From Prorocentrum cordatum (taxonomy: Eukaryota > Sar > Dinophyceae > Prorocentrales > Prorocentraceae), in the NCBI GenBank assembly GCA_963575745.1, contig CAUYUJ010006502.1, positions 1 through 64,000 of the forward strand: 64,000 nt of DNA, read 5' to 3'. Every line of letters starts with the position of its first letter. The first letter of the stretch is position 1. Below, piece by piece: positions 56,691 through 64,000 of this stretch. The notes under the pieces are model-generated. The model was given only the letters and a program-made list of their open reading frames with translations, searched no databases and was not told where the DNA came from. The translations under genes were made by a program, and so were the position numbers.

Positions 56691-57184
56691 TGACCGCGGC
56701 TTCCCCCAGGCCTCCAGAACCCGAAGCCGCGCCATCTCGATCCGCAGTCCTTCTGGACTTTGTTGGAGCGTTATTGAAGCCCTCGTGCGAAATGTACAAG
56801 CCTCCTGGGCCCTCCTAGGCCTTGGACCGTCTTGGAACGAACTGACGAACCTCAAACGCCGTCAAGAAGCGTCGGGAAGTGAAGACAGCGACAAAACCAA
56901 AAGCGCTGCGCTCCCGCGGGCGGTATCATCACACCACTAACGTGAGAGCCTGCGTGCGCGCACCAGAAGAACTCCGATAACGAGAAGGAGGAGAAGGACG
57001 AGGGGCGGAACGACCGATTCAAATTCTACCAGGGGTCACCTGTGAATCGTGGTTACAGATAATGTCTCTTATTGTTTGTAAACGACGGGCTGCGCTATGT
57101 TCATTCTTCCACCAACTTGCGGGCATGGAGACGCATGGGGCCCACTAGCAGGGTGACCAGACTTTGCCATTAGAGCGACGTTAC
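56691..57184. other. Unassigned
   Basis: A partial unit (catagcaggcgtgaccg) then unique-looking sequence. No gene recognised. Confidence 0.5.
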
Positions 57185-58265
57185 AAATGCGCTGGTACAG
57201 CGCTCTCACGACTCACACGCAAGGAGGCGCCCGAACGACTCGCACCAGGGCGACGGTCCCGAACGACTCACACCACGGGGAGCCCGAACGACTCACACAC
57301 AAGGAGGGGCCCGAACGACTCCCACCAGGGCGAAAAAGGCCCGAACGACTCACACCACGAGGAGCCCCAACGACCCACGCGCAAGGAGGAGCCCGAACGA
57401 CTCACACCAGGACGAGGAGCCCGAACGACTCACACCACAAGGAACCCGAACGCCTCACACGCAAGGAGGGGCCCGAACGACTCACACCAGGACGGGGGGC
57501 CCGAACGACTCACACCACGAGGGGACTGAACGACTCACGCGCAAGGGGGGGGCCGAACAACTCACGCCAGGACGAAGGGCCCAAACGACTCACACCACGA
57601 GGAGCCCGAACGACTCACACAGAAGGAGGGGCCCGAACGACTCACACCAGGGCGAGGGGCCCGAACGACTAACGCCACGAGGAGCCCGAACGACTCACAC
57701 ACAAGGAGGGGCCCGAACGACTCACACCACGACGAGGGGCCCGAACGACTCACTCCACGAGGATCCCGAACGACTCACACACACGGAGGAAGCCCGAACG
57801 ACTCCCACTAGGCCGAGGGGCCCGAACTACTCACGCCACGAGGAGCCCCAACGACTCGCACACAAGGAGGAGCCCGAACGACTCACACCAGGACGACGGG
57901 CCCGGACGACTGACACCACGAGGAGCCCGAACGCCTCACACGCAAGGAGGGGCCCGAACGACTCACACCAGGACGAAGAGCCCGAACGACTCACACAAGG
58001 AGGAGCCCGAATGTCTCGCACCGCGAAACGCCCGAACGACTCACGCACAAGGAGGGGCCCGGACGACTCACGCCAGGACGAGGCGCCCGAACTTGTCACA
58101 CCCCGAGGGGCCCGAACGACTCCCACGCAAGGAGGGGCCCCAACGACTCGCACCAGGACGAGCGGCCCGAACGACGCACAGAAAACTCCAGAAGCATGCA
58201 CACACGAACGAAAAGCCCGAACGATTCCTAGAACACCCCCCAGAAAACAAGCGGCCCGAACGAGG
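57185..58265 (+). repeat. About 28-bp CCCGAACGACTCACAC array
   Basis: Units begin cccgaacgactcacac and alternate between the endings cacgaggag, acaaggaggggc and caggacgaggggc, giving a higher-order pattern of about 83 bases. A single diverged piece appears at 61455-61500. Arg/Thr/His-rich frames on both strands are repeat translations. Confidence 0.93.
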
Positions 58266-58690
58266 GAGAGTGGGCCCGCTCTTCAGGCAAAACGTGGGAA
58301 GTCGTCGAGATCGTCGTCGAGGGAAGGCGAACGCGGCAAAGGGGATGCTGATGGTCACCTCCCCCCCCGTGAACCGCCAGCCCCCCAACAAAGGGCGGGC
58401 CGCTCGGGCGTTTATACAAGACGCCAAAATGGAAACATTCCTGCAGGCGCCTCTGCAGGACTTGAGGCGCAGCCCCTCACGCAGCCGCACTGCGGGTGCG
58501 CCAGCGGGCGCGGGGGGGCGGCGGTGGCGCCAACGCGCAGTTGGTAGCTGTCCTCCTCCTCCCCCACCATCATAGCGATGGTGATAACGATGAGCAGCCT
58601 ACGATGATGAGGCCCTGAGTCCCGTCACAGAGTCCCAGGCCCCGCCCCAGGCCGCGGGCCAGGCCCCCTTTCCCCATCGACTCTCAACTG
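58266..58690. other. Unassigned GC-rich
   Basis: No gene or repeat family recognised. Confidence 0.5.
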
Positions 58691-58935
58691 CGTCCGTGTT
58701 ATATATAAATATATGTATATACATTCATATATGTATATTGGTTCATATATACACTTATCCATATATATATACGTCTACACACAATGCATGGGGCAGATAT
58801 ACATATATGCACATAGCAATCGCCCAGCGGAGCCCCGACGCCGCCCAGAGCCGCCCAGCTGCCAGCAGCCAAGACGGCCGCCCGGAGCGAGAGGCAAGGT
58901 CGTCGTCGTCGTCGTCGTCGTCGTCGGGGACTACT
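58691..58935. repeat. TA/CA run and GTC run
   Basis: TATA-rich sequence at 58698-58800 and (GTC)n at 58899-58926. Confidence 0.85.
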
Positions 58936-60439
58936 GACTCTAACACAAAACTTGAGAGAAGACCGCACACGATTCAACGTGACACAAAACAATCAAGACA
59001 ACATGACATTCCTGAAACGTGCGACTCAAGGATCGCCAACGGACTGTATGTCCATTGTCAGCCGTTATACACTTAGAGACCCTGTGGTAACCCTTGAAGA
59101 AATCTAAAGCTTGAGCCTGACAACCTTGTATACTAGTATACCCTGAAGATCGAGGATCCCTGCGCCACGGTGGCGGGCTAGGCCGCAGGCCCCTGGATAT
59201 CCTGAGGCAGGATGCGCCGAAAGCCAGTGCATAGACTGCGGCGGGACAGGTCGACAGTCATGTAGATAGCCTGGAGCTCTCGAATGCCAGCAAGCCCTCT
59301 CAGGACACTTTACTCCTGCAAGGATTCGGAGGGCCTTATGCCTGCTGTACTTTTTCTCCGTTTTTTCGTAAGACAAAGCGGTACAATTCAGCGAACACGC
59401 TGCGCAACGCTCGACGCGTCTACTGCGCGCGAGCGCGGCGGACGAAACTTGGAAGTTCGACTTCCAGGCCTCGCCAGGGCCCGATCGACGCCCAAAGGAA
59501 AAATGGCGGGCCCCCTCACCCCCTTGGGAAGGGGGGGGGGGGGGGGGGGAACAAGGTTCAAATTCTGTGCATTTCTTTCTGTGCTTTGTTATTGTGTGTA
59601 TATGTGTATGATTTGCGAGTGCTTCTGTTTTGAATGTACGCGTGTGTATGTATGAGGGGGGGTGAATGCCCCAATGTCGCAATGTGGTTGGATCGTGCCA
59701 ATAAAACCTCGAGAGTGGCGCGTCTCTGGGACATCCCGCGGTGGCCGCCGTGCCTGCATGTCCCCGAGCGTTAGCCGCAACGACGACCTGCTGCCACGAA
59801 AACGGGGCCAATGGAGGAGGGTGCGACATGCATCACAACAAAAAGTGGCGAGCCCGTAGCCGTGATGGGCCATGCGCACTACTTGCGCAACGCAGCCACA
59901 TCGTGCCAAAAGCACGATGGGCGCGTGCGTTCCGCTCGCAAGCAAAGTCACCATTGACGTCGTGGTCGTCGTCGTCGTTGTCTCGACGTCGTCGTCGTCG
60001 TGTCGTCGTCGTCGTCGTCGTGGTGGGCTGAGCTACGCTCGCTGCCGTCGCGGTGTAATCCTCGCCATCACGTTCCAGGCCACGCGGACCGAAGTGCAGC
60101 GCGCCGACCGCACCGTCGAAGCTCAAGGTGGCGCGAGAATGCCGACGACCGACATTCTCCACGCTCGCTCCAAGAAGCCCCCGTGGCGAGCAAAAGTACA
60201 AAAGCGTACCGGCGCTTCTCCATGCCAGCCGCAAAATTGTTGCTAGTAGGCGGAAACGATTACTGGTAGGCGGAGCGAAGCTCACAGCCACACTGAAATA
60301 CTGTGAGCCAGAATGGCAACAACGACGACGCTGGCCGGGAGAGATCGCTGGACTCGACGACGAACGCCCTCTGTCTTGCCTCCCAACTCCTTCCCTCCCT
60401 CCTCCTCCTCCGACTCGTCCTCCTTCGGCTCCCCCACCA
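58936..60439. other. Unassigned; G run and GTC tracts
   Basis: A long G run at about 59528-59549 and GTC triplets at about 59960-60022. A minus-strand frame at 59104-59829 and plus-strand frames are open but show no recognised domain. Confidence 0.45.
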
Positions 60440-60557
60440 GGAGGCTGTACAAGAAAGGAGAAAGAAATAGGAGCAGAGGATATATGCAAAGGCAGGCAGA
60501 CACACGCTTGCAGCAAACGGCTGTCGGTATGCTTCGCTGGGATTGCTGTTCGGAGAT
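60440..60557 (+). repeat. Flank block of the CTA tract, copy 1
   Basis: gcagacacacgcttgcag and ctgtcggtatgcttcgc match cggacacacgcctgaaaa and ttgtcggcatgcttcgc at 61505-61625, on the other side of the CTA tract. Confidence 0.75.
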
Positions 60558-60561
60558 AGTG

Positions 60562-60645
<84 letters not shown>

Positions 60646-60660
60646 ACTACTACTACGACG

Positions 60661-60725
<65 letters not shown>

Positions 60726-60726
60726 A

Positions 60727-60764
<38 letters not shown>

Positions 60765-60792
60765 GACTACTACTACTACTACTACTACTACG

Positions 60793-60841
<49 letters not shown>

Positions 60842-60925
60842 TTACTACTACTACGACTACCACTACTACTACTACTACGACTACCACTACTACTACTACT
60901 ACTACTACCACTTCAACTACCACTA

Positions 60926-60956
<31 letters not shown>

Positions 60957-61333
60957 GACTACTACTACTACTATTGCTGCTACTACTAGTATTACTACTA
61001 CTGCTATGACTGCTACTCGTGCTAGTACTACTACGAGCACTACTACTTCTACGACGACGGCTACTTCGACTGCCACTGCTACTGCTAGTGTCGCTGCTAC
61101 TGCTGCTACTACTACTACTACTACTACTCCTGCTACTGCTACTACTACTACTACTACTACTACTACTAGTACTACTAATACTACTCCATTTGCTACTAGT
61201 ACTCGTACTACTACTACTACTACTACTACTACTACGACTACTACGACTACTACGACTACTACGACTACTACGACTACTACGACTACTACGACGACGACTA
61301 CTACTACTACGACTACTACTACTACTACTACTA

Positions 61334-61365
<32 letters not shown>

Positions 61366-61371
61366 GCTACG

Positions 61372-61442
<71 letters not shown>

Positions 61443-61443
61443 G
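60558..61443 (+). repeat. CTA trinucleotide tract, about 885 bp
   Basis: Nearly pure (ACT)n to about 60980, then degenerate (GCT, ACG variants), then pure again to 61443. Thr, Leu, Tyr, Val and Ser frames are repeat translations. Confidence 0.98.
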
Positions 61444-61625
61444 ACTCCAACTACGAAGGGCCCGAACAACTCGCACGCGGACGAGGTGCCCAAACGCCTC
61501 ACGTCACAAGGAGGATGTGCAAGGAGGCGGGAGGAAGGAGGGACAGGGGAGATATGCGGGGCCAAGCGGACACACGCCTGAAAAAACACGATTGTCGGCA
61601 TGCTTCGCGAGAGTTGCTGCTGTGA
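61444..61625 (+). repeat. 28-bp-array fragment and flank block copy 2
   Basis: gggcccgaacaactcgcac and cccaaacgcctcacgtcaca belong to the 57-58 kb array. The flank block (61505-61625) then repeats the sequence left of the CTA tract. Confidence 0.7.
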
Positions 61626-62069
61626 GATGGGCTGGTGGGGATACGCGAAGCGTAAAGAATTATTTCCAAAACGACCCTGACGCTCTCCATCCAACGGGGC
61701 TTCAAGACGCTCTTCGGGAGATCGAAACGGAGGAGTGCCTGGAACAGAGAGCAGACCAGGCAAGGGCGGGCCCGTTCTTCCTGATTTGCCTCCTGTGGGC
61801 TGGGCATGTCATCCCTTCTTGTCTGGCGTTCCTCCCGAAACCTCTTCTCTGGAACGGCCAGGAAAGGGAGTCTTACAAAACTTGCACTTCTGGCGGGGGC
61901 TGGTGTCGGGGATTCAAGAGATTGTCCTGGTATCGCGGCAAGATAAGCACACATGACATCCCATCCCTAGTCGTCGCGCGCGCGGCGGTCACCTGTCGAC
62001 CATTGGGCGGCCCCTCGAGCCTGCCCCTTGGCAGCGACAAAACTCCAAGCCTCAAGGCAATGTTTGGAA
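61626..62069 (-). other. Possible retroposed cDNA body below the relic leader
   Basis: It lies directly downstream (minus strand) of the relic spliced leader. A minus-strand frame (61499-61954) starts MCAYLAAIPGQSLESPTPAP, with no recognised domain. A plus-strand frame also runs through it. Positions 61626-61653 share 28 bases with 41370-41397 in inverse orientation. Gene identity unknown. Confidence 0.35.
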
Positions 62070-62091
62070 CTTGAGCCAAAATGGCAACGGA
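62070..62091 (-). other. Relic dinoflagellate spliced-leader sequence
   Basis: The minus strand reads TCCGTTGCCATTTTGGCTCA followed by AG. It matches the 22-base dinoflagellate leader at 21 of 22 positions (T for A at position 6). The next minus-strand bases are TTCC, not a GT donor, so this is not an SL RNA gene. It fits a trans-spliced mRNA that was reverse transcribed and inserted (family knowledge plus inference). Confidence 0.85.
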
Positions 62092-62194
62092 AACGCGCGG
62101 ATGATGTCATCATGGAATCAGTGGGACGGGTGGTATTCGAACTCCCTGAGCACATCACGGAGGACACCGTTCGTCGTGTCATCGTCGTCTTCGT
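62092..62194. other. Short unassigned flank
   Basis: Upstream (minus sense) of the relic leader. No second leader copy seen. Confidence 0.5.
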
Positions 62195-62480
62195 CGTATC
62201 ATCCTCATAATAATATTCAGCATCATCACCACCATCACCATCACCATCACCACCACCACTATCATCATCAGCGTCATCATCATCAGCATCATCGCAAACA
62301 TCATATTCATCCTCACCCTCACCACCACCCCCACCACCATCATTAACATCAACATGAGCACAAGTATCATTATCATCATCAGCACCAGTATCATCAGCAG
62401 CACCATCATCTCATCATCAGCAACACCATCATCAATAGTATTAGTATTACGATCATCATCATCAGCGACCTCATCGGTTC
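62195..62480 (+). repeat. ATC/CAC triplet tract
   Basis: Degenerate ATC triplets with CAC runs; His/Ile/Ser frames are repeat translations. Confidence 0.95.
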
Positions 62481-64000
62481 GGGCAGCTGCCCCCGAATAT
62501 GTTGGGCTGGCACGGCGGCGGGACTTGCCGCATACAGCTGGGCACGTGAATCTAATTTCCATAGGCAAGGCAGGGGGTCTGGACCCCACCTCTCAGGGGG
62601 GGGTCGTCATCCCTCGCCCGCCCAAGCGCACGTGAACAACTTTTCCTGATGTTGCAAAAACAACTACAAAACAACTGGCAACAAGGAGCAACACTGCCAG
62701 TGTCAGAACACAGGCGGCTCCGCTCAGGGCACATATTCCTGGACGATCTCCCAGGGGGGGGGGGAACGTTCGCAAACAAAGCAGATCAAGGCCCCTGGAG
62801 CACGGTTTACAGACATGAGGATATGCGAGACCTCTCGATGGAAAGAAGAGTCAACAGACTCCCAAAGTCAGTATCAGCCTTAAAAACTGGCCCCATCTTG
62901 GGGTTTCCCTTCTCGAATGTTGGCCAGTGCAGTCTTCGCACCCGCGGGAAGCCTGCCCGAGGGTAGGGGCTCACATAAGCCTCTGACCTTCAGGCTAACA
63001 CGCTTGGCACAATATGACCCACACGCGGTGCATAATATGTACCACCCCACCCAATGACATGCCCAAAGAAAAACAGAACATCGAAATTCCCCCTCCCCTG
63101 GCCCGGGCTCCGAGCGCAACCCATCCACGGGAGCCCCCGCAACCACGGACCGACCCGAGCCCCCGGGATCGGACCCCAGGACACCCTCGGCACCAGACAA
63201 GGCAACCAGGACCGCTGCGGGCCCGGCCCGGGGTGGGTAGCAGACGCGTGCAGACCTCCCAGTACGACAGCCAGACGGGCACGTTGTCTCTTCCAAGAGG
63301 AAGAGTCACATTGCCCATCACTTCCCCGCGTCAGCAGTCTCCGAGTGGCTGGCGTGCGAGTTCTGGGCAGGCACATCCTACGGACCACACCATTCGACAC
63401 AAAGAGATCGTGCACCTGAAATCGAAGGGTAGGCAAGCAGGGAAGCAGCATGTGGTCCCGTACGCTCGAGTCTCCCGAAGGAAGGGCCGCACGTCGAGTA
63501 AATGCGCGACGAATCATATGCTCGGCGCATGCTTCACAGCACACGTCCAGTATGACGCATAGAAAACCATTCGGCTGATAAATGGGTGGGGGGATTGACA
63601 TCCTATTGGATTTGCATTAGCCGCACAAGTCAACTCACAAATGAACACACATCGGGACATCAATATTGGTTCGCATGCACCATATATCTTTGTTTGCGAG
63701 GCGATGGGGGCGGATCACCTACGACACACCTACTTCTCGTTGAAAGAAGACATCATGAGGCTAGGAAGGCAGAGCACAGGTAATGCTGTTGCATGTGAGG
63801 ATCTCTTCCTAACCCAGCGCGTAGGACAGAAACCCACAATGCCGAGGGAGAGAAGGAAGAGGATCGATAAGAAAGATAAGGCGGACAAAGAGGGGAGAGG
63901 CTGAGGACAGAAGCCACAACCGGGAGCAACGCTCAAGCCAACCTGCCAAAGGCGAGCCGTTGCGCGCATCCGCGGACTAGAACAAAAAACATACAGAAAT
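62481..64000. other. Unassigned terminal region
   Basis: About 1.5 kb of non-repetitive sequence with G runs near 62602 and 62754. Open frames at 63014-63562 (plus), 62990-63601 (minus) and 63641-63904 (plus) have no recognised domain. The last ends in a Lys/Arg/Asp-rich tail. A host exon is possible but unproved. Confidence 0.4.

Overview
This window looks like nuclear DNA from a dinoflagellate alga. (1) A 22-base match (21/22) to the conserved dinoflagellate spliced leader lies on the minus strand at 62070-62091, without an adjoining splice donor, as in relic leaders of retroposed cDNAs. (2) Broken LINE-type reverse transcriptase genes occur at 345-1145, about 16390-19560 (minus) and about 34170-38010. 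(3) The one plausible host gene (about 23771-25134) seems to use GA-AG and GC-AG introns, and one of these introns is made of a terminal-inverted-repeat element, like the introners described in dinoflagellates. (4) Repeat content is extreme. No bacterial-type operons, tRNA, rRNA or CRISPR arrays were recognised. The species cannot be told.

Layout. 1-1.1 kb: microsatellite, then the 3' end of a LINE. 1.8-5.2 kb: ATC repeats and the first arrays of a dispersed CTTGGG-rich minisatellite. 5.4-5.55 kb: a large inverted repeat. 6.8-11.3 kb: a composite macrosatellite of about 1.6 kb, three units. 12-15.5 kb: minisatellites, CTTGGG arrays and three short inverted-repeat elements. 16.4-19.6 kb: a fossil minus-strand LINE split by at least four nested insertions, two with clear terminal inverted repeats and target duplications. 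19.9-23.5 kb: a hairpin element, the third copy of a 163-bp dispersed element, long GAT-type repeats and a 135-bp tandem repeat. 23.8-25.1 kb: candidate spliced gene with an introner-like intron. 25.1-43.5 kb: simple repeats, then a second macrosatellite (about 1.3-1.5 kb, with CG-alternating tracts), interrupted by a 17-bp array, a second LINE (ORF1-like and RT parts) and a CTTGGG block. 43.5-48.4 kb: pyrimidine, GGT and TATG tracts. 48.4-54.6 kb: a third complex satellite, holding a 89-bp array with a 490-bp higher-order period. 54.7-58.3 kb: CAGCA-type, another 89-bp and an about 28-bp array. 58.3-64 kb: mostly unassigned sequence, an 885-bp CTA tract, the relic spliced leader and ATC repeats.

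No set of genes works together here. The window is a record of repeat expansion, transposition and nested insertion around at most one or two genes. Most long reading frames are translations of repeats. Family names rest on motifs read by eye, and no database search was possible.
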